A stretch of 64,000 bases of DNA. It comes from Mariniblastus fucicola. GTDB taxonomy: Bacteria > Planctomycetota > Planctomycetia > Pirellulales > Pirellulaceae. Shown here piece by piece: positions 9,878-18,825 of this stretch. The notes below the pieces were generated by a model, which was not told the DNA's origin, did not search any database, and was given only the letters and a program-made list of their open reading frames with translations. The DNA is taken from NCBI RefSeq assembly GCF_008087665.1, contig NZ_CP042912.1, positions 2,728,001 to 2,792,000 of the forward strand, read 5' to 3'. A program made the translations under genes and the position numbers. How positions within the stretch are numbered: the stretch's first letter is position 1; each line of letters opens with the position of its first letter.

Positions 9878-10213
9878 TATAATCGCGGCCGGTTTTCGGG
9901 CACCAACAAAAAGAAACTCACGTGTCGTTCCCGCCAACGACGATTCACAATCGTCTCAATTCTCACAGTCGTACGCTGAAACGTTACTACATCGCTCAGG
10001 AGTAATCGAACGCATTGTGCCGTTGCCAATTGAGGCGACTGGTTCGTCGCACCTCCCTCAGACGGCAATTGCATTTCGTCCGGCTGAAGCCGGGACCACG
10101 AACTTCCGTTTCAAAGTGGCACCTCTCGACACCGCCGATTCTGGGATCTAGCGTGCGCGATCGCGATCCAGAATCGACGTAGCCTGTTGAGACGACGGCT
10201 TCCAACGGTCTGA
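9878..10213. other. Gene-free spacer with an imperfect inverted repeat
   Basis: 336 bases between the end of the CNNM-type gene and the start of the flippase gene, both on the - strand. It probably holds the flippase promoter. An imperfect inverted repeat (cgattctgggatc at 10136-10148 and gatccagaatcg at 10165-10176) could fold at the end of the upstream transcript but has no T run. I see no gene. Confidence 0.4.
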
Positions 10214-11650
10214 CTATTGGATAGGAGGCTTAATCGTATCCACACCCGAATCCAAAATCACAAACCGGATCTTTTCAACTCGATCGTTGTTGACTGCAAT
10301 AACGTGAGCCACGGCTCCTTCGAATTCGAATTTGTCGTCCACTTCCGGGATCTTCCCGAGGCGACTCATTAGAACTCCGGCAACGGTGTCTGCATCTTCG
10401 TCGTCAAGATTCAGCCCCAACGCGGCCTCGACATCAGCGATGTGAGTATTGCCCAGGACAAGAAACTGTCCACTAGACACTTGCTTGATACTCGGTTCGT
10501 CCGCGACGTCAAACTCGTCATCAACGGGTCCGATGATTTTCTCCAGCACGTTCTCAAGCGTCACGATTCCGATGATCGAGCCGTACTCATCGATCACAAA
10601 CGAAAGCAGTTGATGTGTTGATTGAAAGTGCCGCAGCACCTGGCTGATCGGCATACTTTCGGGAACTTTCGTTGGCTCACGCATGATTGAACGAATGTCA
10701 AAATCTGCTTCCGCAGACACGCCAAGCAAATCCTTCATGTGCACGACGCCCAACAGAGAATCCAGCGACGAATCGACAACCGGATAGCGAGTATGTTGCG
10801 TCTCTTTGGCCATCGCCATCAATTCAGGAAAAGGCAAATTGATATCCATCACCTGGACTTCAACTCGAGGCACCATCACCAAGCGGCACAACATGTCATC
10901 GAACTCCATCACGGCGTTCATCAAACTATGCTCGCTGCGCGAAAGGAATCCATGCGTGTGAGATTCCGTCAACATCGCACGAATTTCTTCTTCGTTGTGC
11001 GGTGCGCCATGTCCGGTTTCTCCTGTCAGTCCCAACCGAGCCAAAACAAGATTGGTCACCCAGTTCAGTGCGTACATGAACGGGAACAGCAGATAGTAAA
11101 AGAATCGCATCGGTGCCGCGCACCACATCAGCATTTTGACGGGTTCACGAATCGCAAAAATTTTCGGAGCCTGCTCACCGACCACAAGGTGCAAGGCTGT
11201 AATCATCGAGAACGCGACAATGAACGCGATGATGTGTCCGGTCGTGGGGCCGATAGACAACAGTTTGAAAACGGGTTCCAAAAGTTTTGCAAAGGCTGGC
11301 TCACCGACCCAACCGAGACCAAGGGAAGCCATCGTGATTCCCAGCTGGCAGGCTGACAGCGAGTGGTCCATTCGATCAAACAGCCATTTCGCTGATTTGG
11401 CAAATAATCGCTTTTCAAGCACCAGTTTGTTGATCTGGCTGCGACGGATCTTTACGAGGGCGAACTCAGCCGCCACAAAGAATCCGTTGAGCACCACCAG
11501 CAGCAGCGCCAGCCCCAACATTCCAAAGTAGAAACCATAACCGCCTCCTCCGTCATCCGTGGGAGCGGCGTCGTGTCCGGCGGGTGCCGCGACATCGAGA
11601 GCCAACAGGGCAAAATTTTGAGCAAGGGAAACTGGTACAGCCGTGTTCAT
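10214..11650 (-). CDS. CNNM/HlyC-family membrane protein (DUF21-CBS-CorC_HlyC)
   Basis: A 478-residue protein of the CNNM/CorC-type family, linked to Mg2+ or other cation efflux and often mislabelled hemolysin. Domain order: an N-terminal DUF21 membrane domain of about four helices (LGLALLLVVLNGFFVAAEFA and the LSACQLGITMASLGLGWVGE region), then paired CBS domains (LVMVPRVEVQVMD through HMKDLLGV; FVIDEYGSIIGIVTLENVLE), then a C-terminal CorC_HlyC domain (LGNTHIADVEAALGL, DDADTVAG-like block). All parts look intact. Whether it moves Mg2+ cannot be read from the sequence. Confidence 0.92.
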   Translation of the reverse strand: MNTAVPVSLAQNFALLALDVAAPAGHDAAPTDDGGGGYGFYFGMLGLALLLVVLNGFFVAAEFALVKIRRSQINKLVLEKRLFAKSAKWLFDRMDHSLSACQLGITMASLGLGWVGEPAFAKLLEPVFKLLSIGPTTGHIIAFIVAFSMITALHLVVGEQAPKIFAIREPVKMLMWCAAPMRFFYYLLFPFMYALNWVTNLVLARLGLTGETGHGAPHNEEEIRAMLTESHTHGFLSRSEHSLMNAVMEFDDMLCRLVMVPRVEVQVMDINLPFPELMAMAKETQHTRYPVVDSSLDSLLGVVHMKDLLGVSAEADFDIRSIMREPTKVPESMPISQVLRHFQSTHQLLSFVIDEYGSIIGIVTLENVLEKIIGPVDDEFDVADEPSIKQVSSGQFLVLGNTHIADVEAALGLNLDDEDADTVAGVLMSRLGKIPEVDDKFEFEGAVAHVIAVNNDRVEKIRFVILDSGVDTIKPPIQ

Positions 11651-11822
11651 GTGTGTGTCTGGGGAGGGTTTTTGAAGCCGTCATTTTAACGCCGCGGAGC
11701 CTGAGCGTTGAGGGGGAGTCCAAGGTTTGGTTGTGGGACATACGAGCCAAATAAAACAAAAAATGGCAATTCTATGTAAGATTCCTCATCGACTTCCGTT
11801 GAACGGGAGAAGGACAGGAATC

Positions 11823-12434
11823 ATGCAAGACACCCCGAAAACGCGATACTCACTCATTGGCAAACTGCACGATCCGCAGAATCTTGAAGCCTGGAATGAG
11901 TTCGCAAGCATTTATCAGCCGCTGATTTTCAGAATCTGCCGGCAGCGAGGCCTACAGCACGCCGACGCGACCGATGTGACCCAGGAAGTCATGTCTCGTG
12001 TCTCCAAAGCCATCGGCACATTCGATGGGCAACAGCAAGGAGCCACTTTCCGCGGCTGGCTCTATCGGGTGACTCGAAATTTGGTGATCGACTTTTTCCG
12101 CCGCAAGGAAAATCGCCAAGTTGCTGGTGGCGAAACCGGGTTGCTGGAACTGATCGCGGCAAACCCTGGCGAAGCCGAATCTCACGAGTTCCGTCTGGAG
12201 TACCAGCGGCAGATCTTTTCTCTGGTCACCAACCAGGTTCGCGACGAAGTGAATCCAAAAACCTGGCAGGCGTTCTGGAGAACCGAAGTTGAAAACGCTT
12301 CGGTCGATTCGGTGGCGAAGTCTCTGGACATGAATCGTGGTGCCGTCTACGTCGCCCGCTCCCGAGTCATCGCTCGATTGCGAAAGGCTGCTGAAAGAAG
12401 AATCATTGAGTCAGGAGAGTCGTTCGATGTCTGA
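11823..12434 (+). CDS. RNA polymerase ECF-type sigma factor
   Basis: A 203-residue sigma-70 family protein. Region 2 is clear (FASIYQPLIFRICRQRGL followed by DATDVTQEVMSRV, then FRGWLYRVTRNLVIDFFRR). Region 4 is near the C-terminus (ASVDSVAKSLDMNRGAVYVA). The ATG at 11823 is preceded by a strong purine-rich site (GGAGAAGGACAGGA). An upstream in-frame ATG at 11727 would add 32 residues without similarity. The stop overlaps the start of a kinase gene by 8 bases, so sigma factor and kinase are probably translated together and form one signalling unit. Confidence 0.93.
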   Translation: MQDTPKTRYSLIGKLHDPQNLEAWNEFASIYQPLIFRICRQRGLQHADATDVTQEVMSRVSKAIGTFDGQQQGATFRGWLYRVTRNLVIDFFRRKENRQVAGGETGLLELIAANPGEAESHEFRLEYQRQIFSLVTNQVRDEVNPKTWQAFWRTEVENASVDSVAKSLDMNRGAVYVARSRVIARLRKAAERRIIESGESFDV

Positions 12435-13953
12435 ACAGAATCACATTTCCGATCTGGACCTACAGTTGATTGTCTCGGAACAGCCAACGAAGGTTCCTCA
12501 GGATAAAATTGAAACGCATGTTGCGAACTGCTCGCATTGCCAGGATCGACTGCTGAGCTTTGCCGCCAATGAATCGTGGCGGGACGATTTCTGCAGCTCG
12601 ATCATCGCCTTGGAAGAACAGCTCGCATTTGAAGAAACCGACACTCGCGACTTTGAGTTTGATCGCCAGTCGCCTTGCAATCAGTTCGATTTGCGATCCG
12701 TCGACCAGTTGCTGGACGACGTACTGAACCCACCGACTCATCCAGAAACGCTGGGTCGACTGGGACGCTACGAAATCGAAAAAGTCATCGGCTATGGTGG
12801 CATGGGAATCGTGCTTCGCGGATTCGATCACGAGTTGCATCGACCGGTGGCGATCAAGATGATCGCGCCGCGTTTAGTAAACAATGGGACGGCCAAGGAA
12901 CGTTTTCTCCGGGAAGCCAAAGCCGCTGGAGCGTTGTTGCATCCGAACGTAATCGCGATTCACGACATCAGCGAATCAAACGGTGTTCCGTGGTTTGTCA
13001 TGCCGCTCGTGGTCGGCCCAACATTGCAGGAAGTCGTCGACAAACATGGTCCATTGCCGGCGAAAGAAGTCGTTCGCATCGGAAAGCAAATTGCCTCGGG
13101 GCTGGCGGCCGCACACCAACAGGGGCTGGTTCATCGCGATATCAAGCCCGCCAACATTTTGGTCGACAATCAGATCAATCGAATTGTGATCACGGACTTT
13201 GGGTTGGCTCGCCGGGAAGCCGAAGAGTCGATGACTCAAACTGGAATGGTTGCCGGAACTCTGAACTACATGTCGCCGGAACAGTCTCGTGGCGAAGACG
13301 TTGATGCTCGCAGCGATCTGTTCAGCCTGGGCAGTTTGCTGTTTTTCCTGTCCACAGGAGTGACGCCATTCAGATCGGCGGCACCGATGGGCGTGATCCA
13401 TAAAGTTGGCAACGAGAACCATGCCAACGCGCAGTCACTCAATCCGGATGTGCCGACGCAACTGGCCAGAATGATCGACCGATTGTTGGAGAAGTTGCCC
13501 GAGGACCGATTTCAGTCGTCGAGTGACGTCGAAGCCTGGCTGGAGCAATTTCTGGCTCATCTAAATCAACCCGTTGGCTCAACAATTCCGGCGCTGCCAA
13601 AGAATCCCAGCCGTTCCAACATGCGAGCTTCGGTTTTGAAATGGATCGGACTTGCTGTTCCGCTGGCCGGTTTGGGCGGGCTGATTTTCTACGCTGGGAC
13701 CTGGTTTGTGACCGCTCCTGAACCCGAGCCCGTTTTGACATGGGGATCCATTCAACGTCGCCACCAAATCGAAACGGTGGATACGTTCGAGGCTGATTTG
13801 ATGAGCCTGACGGAAAAAATCGATCAGTTTTCTGGAGATTCGTGGCGACCGGAAACGCAACTCATCTCAAACCCTGACGAAGTTTTCAATTCAAAGCTGG
13901 GCCAGCTGGATCAGTCCGTAACTGAGCTGTCTGAGCTACTTGATGATCAATAA
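12427..13953 (+). CDS. Membrane Ser/Thr protein kinase with N-terminal anti-sigma zinc motif
   Basis: A 508-residue protein. Residues 31-38 (HVANCSHC) match the H-x3-C-x2-C zinc motif of ZAS anti-sigma factors. Residues 114 to about 385 are a Hanks-type kinase: glycine loop IGYGGMGIV, ATP-binding Lys at 144 (VAIKMI), HRDIKPANI at 236-244, DFG at 257-259, and MSPEQ in the activation segment. One transmembrane helix lies at about 404-428, leaving an 80-residue extracytoplasmic tail as a possible sensor. The ATG at 12427 overlaps the sigma factor gene by 8 bases. Inference: it controls the adjacent sigma factor by binding, phosphorylation or both. All catalytic residues appear present. Confidence 0.92.
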   Translation: MSEQNHISDLDLQLIVSEQPTKVPQDKIETHVANCSHCQDRLLSFAANESWRDDFCSSIIALEEQLAFEETDTRDFEFDRQSPCNQFDLRSVDQLLDDVLNPPTHPETLGRLGRYEIEKVIGYGGMGIVLRGFDHELHRPVAIKMIAPRLVNNGTAKERFLREAKAAGALLHPNVIAIHDISESNGVPWFVMPLVVGPTLQEVVDKHGPLPAKEVVRIGKQIASGLAAAHQQGLVHRDIKPANILVDNQINRIVITDFGLARREAEESMTQTGMVAGTLNYMSPEQSRGEDVDARSDLFSLGSLLFFLSTGVTPFRSAAPMGVIHKVGNENHANAQSLNPDVPTQLARMIDRLLEKLPEDRFQSSSDVEAWLEQFLAHLNQPVGSTIPALPKNPSRSNMRASVLKWIGLAVPLAGLGGLIFYAGTWFVTAPEPEPVLTWGSIQRRHQIETVDTFEADLMSLTEKIDQFSGDSWRPETQLISNPDEVFNSKLGQLDQSVTELSELLDDQ

Positions 13954-13983
13954 AAATTACCTGAACCGTGTGGAGAATCTAAG

Positions 13984-14625
13984 ATGCTAACTCGAAAATT
14001 GCTTTTGTGCTTTTTGATGGTCCCAACCTCTCTTGTGACCGGCTGGACGCTGACGGCGCAAGAACAGAGCGATGATACTTTTGCGGTGCCTGGCGCTGCA
14101 GTTCCGCTGCCTCCAACGGTTGGACCAACGGCGCCGAGGGCGACAACAATTTTCAGGAGTTCCAAATCTGGGCCGGCGACAAGTTTTGGGCTGGCTCGAA
14201 GTTCCTGGGTCTCCGCCAAAGCCAGCGAAGTCGACAAAGCGTACGAGTCGCTCAAAGGTGCCAAGTCCGACGAGGAACGTTCAGACGCGAAAGCCAGTCT
14301 GCGGAAAGCACTGGTCACGGATTACGATTCAAAAATGGATCAGTATGACGAGCACATTGAGTCGCTTGAAAAAGAGCTGGAAGAAATGCGTGAGCGATTG
14401 AGCCGTCGTCGTGCTGCGAAAGAAGAAATGGTCGACCTGAAATTGAAAGAACTGGTCGCCAACGCGGATGGGCTTGGTTGGCCTTCAGGACCGAAATCCA
14501 GCATCAACGTGCGTTTTCCATCGACTTCGCCTGACATGAACCGTTTTCTGCAAACGCCGCCGGGTTCCAGGGCACCCACAACAATCATGACGGCTCCTGC
14601 TGCGAAACCAACGGCAAAGAAATAG
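13984..14625 (+). CDS. Secreted coiled-coil protein, unknown function
   Basis: A 213-residue protein with a signal peptide (LLLCFLMVPTSLVTGWTLTA). A low-complexity Pro/Thr-rich stretch follows, then a strongly charged helical region predicted to form a coiled coil (DEHIESLEKELEEMRERLSR). The C-terminus is again Pro/Thr/Ala-rich. No catalytic motif is seen. It begins 31 bases after the kinase gene on the same strand and is probably the third gene of that operon, so it may be an envelope component sensed or controlled by the sigma/kinase pair. Confidence 0.75.
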   Translation: MLTRKLLLCFLMVPTSLVTGWTLTAQEQSDDTFAVPGAAVPLPPTVGPTAPRATTIFRSSKSGPATSFGLARSSWVSAKASEVDKAYESLKGAKSDEERSDAKASLRKALVTDYDSKMDQYDEHIESLEKELEEMRERLSRRRAAKEEMVDLKLKELVANADGLGWPSGPKSSINVRFPSTSPDMNRFLQTPPGSRAPTTIMTAPAAKPTAKK

Positions 14626-14682
14626 TCGCTGCGACGATTGCCGAGTCACTTACGAGGCAAGTCCGCGACCGGCCCGAAGATG

Positions 14683-14718
14683 CAAAAAAAAAGCCGCTGG
14701 GAATATCCCAGCGGCTTT
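14683..14718 (-). terminator. Strong rho-independent terminator
   Basis: A perfect 13-bp stem (14690-14702 with 14706-14718, aaagccgctggga / tcccagcggcttt) with a 3-base loop. On the - strand the stem runs into a long T tract. It lies 31 bases past the stop of the Arg-Gly-rich gene. On the + strand the T run is short, so it may stop the kinase operon only weakly. Confidence 0.9.
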
Positions 14719-14748
14719 CTTCGTTTCGAATGTTCGAGTCGATACGAA

Positions 14749-15525
14749 TTAGAATCCGCCGCCGCGTCCACCACGTCCGCCGCGTTCTCCGCCACGACCG
14801 CCGCGTTCTCCACCACGACCACCGCCAGCGCCGCCGCGTCCACCGCGTTCTCCACCGGCTCCACCGCGACCGCCACGTCCACCGCGAGCGTTTTGAACTT
14901 CGTAAGATTCACCGATCAATGCTTTGATGCTCTCTTGCTTTGCAGCAGGAAGAACAGAAAGGATTTTGTCAGTGGCTTCTTCGCGAAGCTTTTTGATTTG
15001 CTCTTCCAGCTCTTTTTTGACTTCTTCTTCTTTCGCTTGAAGCTTTTCGGCTTCTTCTTCAGTCAAGCCAAGCTTTTCACGCATCGCATCACTCTTGAGT
15101 GCAGCGGCAGTTCCGCCACGTCGCATCTGGCCTTGCAACGCGATCTGGTCAAGTCGCTCAAGCTGATGTGGAAGCAGAATGTCGCCGATTTTGTCGTCAA
15201 CACCCTTCATGTCTTCAGCAATTTTCTCACGCATTTCAGTCATCATTTCATCGCGTTCTTCGCGAGACAAATCCTGAAACTTTTCACGCATGCCCGCGAA
15301 CGCGTTACGCATTACGTCGCGTGCTTCGGAGTTGATTTCATCCAGATCTTCGATTTGTTCGTCAACGAGATCGAGTTCTTTTTGAACATCCGGGTTCCCG
15401 AGGTACTCGAGACGTCCGCCGCCACCCCAGCCACCGCCACCGCCGCGTTGAGCCATAGCATCATTGGCCAAGAACAGACACATCAGAGCCGCAATCGCGG
15501 CGAAAGTTATTTGTCGCATTTTCAT
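14749..15525 (-). CDS. Secreted helical protein with an Arg-Gly-Gly-rich C-terminal tail
   Basis: A 258-residue exported protein. The signal peptide is ITFAAIAALMCLFLANDAMA. The mature protein starts with a glycine run, then about 165 highly charged, helix-forming residues (ELDLVDEQIEDLDEINSEAR; LTEEEAEKLQAKEEEVKKEL), reminiscent of Spy/LTXXQ-type periplasmic proteins. The last 45 or so residues are almost only Gly and Arg (RGG repeats) ending in GGGF. The start is preceded by GGAGTGGAG. Function unknown; a periplasmic chaperone-like or surface-binding role is only a guess. It has its own terminator. Confidence 0.8.
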   Translation of the reverse strand: MKMRQITFAAIAALMCLFLANDAMAQRGGGGGWGGGGRLEYLGNPDVQKELDLVDEQIEDLDEINSEARDVMRNAFAGMREKFQDLSREERDEMMTEMREKIAEDMKGVDDKIGDILLPHQLERLDQIALQGQMRRGGTAAALKSDAMREKLGLTEEEAEKLQAKEEEVKKELEEQIKKLREEATDKILSVLPAAKQESIKALIGESYEVQNARGGRGGRGGAGGERGGRGGAGGGRGGERGGRGGERGGRGGRGGGF

Positions 15526-15681
15526 GGTTTACTCCACTCCATAAATTTCCCGGCACTCCGGATGGTGGCCGATTGAGAAGGCAGGCTTAGTAGCAATTGC
15601 TCGCAATTGGCCGTGATGCCGAGTTAAACCCGGGCAGTTTCAATTCGGACTGATGCCGAATCAGATTTTTCACTTTTTTTT

Positions 15682-15697
15682 CTTGACCGCGGTCAAG
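15682..15697. promoter_or_regulatory. Perfect 16-bp palindrome, possible operator
   Basis: The sequence cttgaccgcggtcaag is an exact palindrome in the spacer between the end of the TolC-like gene and the start of the Arg-Gly-rich gene (both - strand), about 155 bases upstream of the latter. A T tract on the + strand side means it is not a terminator for - strand transcripts. A dimeric repressor or activator site is possible. Confidence 0.35.
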
Positions 15698-15795
15698 TTG
15701 GTAATTGGCGGCGCAGTCGGGCAGTGTTTCGCCCATCCCAAGCCAAAATGGATCACGCGCTCAACGCAATCAGCCAACCGGCAAGAAGAGACGTA

Positions 15796-18330
15796 CTACT
15801 GAGGGAATCCGTTGAAATTCGCCTGAGTGGCATCCATTTGCGGTGCAGCAACGCCAGGGATTCCATTGGCCGCCGTCGGCAACGGGCTTCCGTCTTTAAA
15901 GATGTCCATTCGTGGAGTGTCGCAGTCAAACCCACGGGTTGTCGACACATTTTGCGCCATCAGTAGAGTTCCCATAGAACGCTGGAGTGCCACTTCGGCG
16001 ACTTTCAGTTCACGTTCGGCTTGAACATAGACCAGTTCTGCGGAAGCAAGGCGGTCCTGCGAATCGAGCAACTGGTCAAGCACGGTGGTCGGGTTCTGTC
16101 CGTCAGCAAGATCTCCTTCGACCAAAGCAAACGACTCCCAGCGGCGTTGGAATTGATTGCGATCCGCATGAGCCGCTTTTATGGCTTCGTTCGCCGCGAC
16201 CAGAGTCTCCGCCGCCGACTCAACTCGACGCAAGGCGACTTGTGATTCTGCGATCACGGTCTGCATCACTTCGTCAACTTCGTGGCGAATCTTTTTTACC
16301 TGAAGATCACGCTGAGCCAACCGACTTCGAGCCGCTCGGTTTCCGTAGGGCAGTTCGAAATTGACGCCAAAACTGTAACCCGGTTTGACTTGTCCAAACT
16401 GATCCTGAAACGCGTTCAAAATTCCGGTATCGCCCCGAAGAGCACTTACGTACGTCCCCATCAGCAGTGACAGTTCAGGCAGCAACTCATTCGCACTAAC
16501 ATCCCGTTGTACCGATGCAATTCGGACGCGGCTCATCGCTTCCTGAACTTCTGGACGATGTTGCAGAGCGTTGTACACCACCTGCTCAAGAGGCACCTGG
16601 AACGTCATTGCCGATGGAAGTTCTCCCGGAACCAGTTCAGCTCCGCCGCCATTGATCCAGCTGTTGTCCGCGATCCGACGTCGGACTTCTGTTTCAGCAT
16701 TGCGAACGTCCCGCAAAGCGTTCGCCAACTCGGTACGGCGAGTCTGAACCGAAGAGCGAGCACGAGCGATTTGGCTGGGCAGAGAGTCGAGCCCGGCGCG
16801 GCCTTCAAGGCGATCGAGGATTTTGGCTCCGCGTTCAACGTTACGACGTTTCTGCAAGAACACACTGCGAGTCAGATACAGATCCCAGTACGCCGAAACG
16901 ACGCCTAGCAACTCGTCCTGCAGTTCCGCATGGAACGTTTGCCAAGCGGCTCCGTTGGTGGCTTGAGCGATCAGGATTTGCGACTGGTTGTAGTAGCGAC
17001 CGCGTCCGCGAAGTAGTGGTTGCGTCACGTTTAAGGCCAGCGTCGCGGTGCCCTGATCTTGCGGGACGAAGAAGTTCGAGTTGCTGTTCTGAAAACCAAG
17101 ACGCTGATTCAATTCCCAACTCGCACCCGTGCGAGCTTTCTTGCGCAAACCCAGATCACCAGACCAAATGTTATCCTTGAGGAAACTCTCGCCGTTGCCG
17201 ACTGTCAGCTGGTTGCCGACTGGATCGACACGATCTTCGAATTGACTCTGAATGTATTGAACGGCGTCGAATTCGGCGTCCGCTTCCACGATCTGCAATT
17301 CGCGAATGAGTGGACTTTGCGAAACGGCTTGAATTCGTGGACTGTTTTGCAAGGCGCGATAGACCAACACATTCGAGTCGACGGCTTCGGTAGAACGGTT
17401 GCCGTCGAGCGGCTGAAGAACTGAAGACTTCCACCACGTCAACGATTCGTCCACTGGGGCCGCCGCAATCGCTCGGGGAGTTGCAAAGTTTGATTCGGGT
17501 GAAAATTCGTTTGCAGGCATCTGCGGATTCAGCGGGTAAGCCAGATCACCTGGTTCCGCAATTTCGGGAACGGTCGCCATTGTCTGTGGAACTTCCCACT
17601 GCAACGGAGCCGCTTCGGCTGCTGGAGCAAGCGACGGAACGTCAGATTGAGCGGTCGACGGGGCTTCCGGTTGAACAGCATTGATCGGCGCAAAGGATTC
17701 TTCGATCGGAGCTGACTCGACCGTCAGTGGGTTTTGTTCCTGCGGTAACTCGGCAAACTCTTGCAACATCTTGTTCGACGAAGCCGGTTTGAATCTTCCC
17801 TGTTGTTCCAGACTGTTCAATAGACTCTGACCAGATTCAGAATCCGAATCCGGATTTTGGACAACGTTTTCGAGAACGGAACGCCGAGCCGACTGAACGC
17901 TCTGCATCGTTGGACGTTCTTCAAAACGCGAGCTCTCAATGATCGGAGCTGAATCCTGTTGAGCCACTGGAAGGCGGGCGATGCGATGCTGGGGGAACTG
18001 CGACAGGGCACTTTCGAAAACGTCACTGTACTGCTGCAGCTGCTGAGTTGATTGCTGTCCGGAAGTCCGAGGCTGCGTTTGGGTTTCGGTTGGCAACTGC
18101 AAAGCCGGCAACGCTGGAAGCGCATGCTGCGGCAACGTTTTAGCTTTCTGACCAGAGTTCGTTTCCGATGTCGACTTGATTACCGGGATGCTTCGGAACA
18201 ACGGTTCTTGCTCAACCTTCGATGCTTCCGCGGACGGGAGTGGCGGCAAGGAAGAAATCTGAAGGGCGTTACCTTCCGACACGAGGATCCCGATTAGGAT
18301 CACACTCAAAATTGAAACGTAAAAACGCAT
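15796..18330 (-). CDS. TolC-like outer-membrane efflux protein with long N-terminal extension
   Basis: An 844-residue protein with a signal peptide (FYVSILSVILIGILVSEGNA). Residues 20 to about 340 are low-complexity, rich in Gln, Pro, Glu and Ser, with no recognisable fold. The C-terminal 480 residues look like an OEP/TolC barrel-tunnel: long amphipathic helices (LLGVVSAYWDLYLTRSVFLQ; ANALRDVRNAETEVRRRIAD; ASAELVYVQAERELKVAEVA) and a strand-forming part (GYSFGVNFELPYGNRAARSR). The start at the ATG for MRFYVS gives a proper signal peptide; an upstream ATG would add 38 residues. No membrane-fusion or inner-membrane pump gene is nearby, so its partner is unknown. Confidence 0.85.
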   Translation of the reverse strand: MRFYVSILSVILIGILVSEGNALQISSLPPLPSAEASKVEQEPLFRSIPVIKSTSETNSGQKAKTLPQHALPALPALQLPTETQTQPRTSGQQSTQQLQQYSDVFESALSQFPQHRIARLPVAQQDSAPIIESSRFEERPTMQSVQSARRSVLENVVQNPDSDSESGQSLLNSLEQQGRFKPASSNKMLQEFAELPQEQNPLTVESAPIEESFAPINAVQPEAPSTAQSDVPSLAPAAEAAPLQWEVPQTMATVPEIAEPGDLAYPLNPQMPANEFSPESNFATPRAIAAAPVDESLTWWKSSVLQPLDGNRSTEAVDSNVLVYRALQNSPRIQAVSQSPLIRELQIVEADAEFDAVQYIQSQFEDRVDPVGNQLTVGNGESFLKDNIWSGDLGLRKKARTGASWELNQRLGFQNSNSNFFVPQDQGTATLALNVTQPLLRGRGRYYNQSQILIAQATNGAAWQTFHAELQDELLGVVSAYWDLYLTRSVFLQKRRNVERGAKILDRLEGRAGLDSLPSQIARARSSVQTRRTELANALRDVRNAETEVRRRIADNSWINGGGAELVPGELPSAMTFQVPLEQVVYNALQHRPEVQEAMSRVRIASVQRDVSANELLPELSLLMGTYVSALRGDTGILNAFQDQFGQVKPGYSFGVNFELPYGNRAARSRLAQRDLQVKKIRHEVDEVMQTVIAESQVALRRVESAAETLVAANEAIKAAHADRNQFQRRWESFALVEGDLADGQNPTTVLDQLLDSQDRLASAELVYVQAERELKVAEVALQRSMGTLLMAQNVSTTRGFDCDTPRMDIFKDGSPLPTAANGIPGVAAPQMDATQANFNGFPQ

Positions 18331-18702
18331 CTCGGAACGCTCCGACCGTATAAACAGCACAACATGTATTACTCGGTTTCGCCGCAATGACCGTGCAATG
18401 CTTAGCTTGAAACGAGAACGCATAACGGATTGCAGGGCTGGCACCGTTTCAATCGGTACATTCGTCAGAAGTTAACGTGGCTCGCTAGCGAAACGTGTTG
18501 GCAAGTAAGCACCGTAAAGGACACAGAGCTGGATTTTGCGGAACTGGTGTCGCAGAGGATTCGTGGCCCTCAAGAAAGGTCCGCTCGCGGGAGAACGCGT
18601 GGCCGCATTCGCACCGTTCATTGCTGATCGTTTAACGGGCTGATGATCGAAGCAGGGCAGACGGAGCGTTTGACTTTGGGAGTCGGGCTGTAGGAAAGCA
18701 AA
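18331..18702. other. Gene-free spacer upstream of the TolC-like gene
   Basis: About 370 bases between the TolC-like gene start and the terminator of the response-regulator gene. It should hold the TolC-like promoter. I see no convincing ORF, RNA gene or long repeat. Confidence 0.4.
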
Positions 18703-18735
18703 AAACCGCCTGTTGAGGTCCTCAACAGGCGGTTT
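18701..18735 (-). terminator. Rho-independent terminator of the response-regulator gene
   Basis: A long perfect hairpin (aaaccgcctgttgagg at 18703-18718, cctcaacaggcggttt at 18720-18735) followed on the - strand by a T tract. It lies about 90 bases after the stop at 18826. Confidence 0.88.
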
Positions 18736-18825
18736 GAGCGAAAGACGGCGAAATCGTTTCGGATTGGATCGTAGGGAAAAAGCGGCGAAGCTAGTTGGTG
18801 GTCTAGACCAACTCCCAACTGGTAC

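Noticed and set aside
14638-15576. Long + strand open frame opposite the Arg-Gly-rich gene
   Set aside because: It is the reverse of a repeat-rich coding region; the protein has low-complexity Ser/Thr/Ala and Phe runs, and it spans a terminator.
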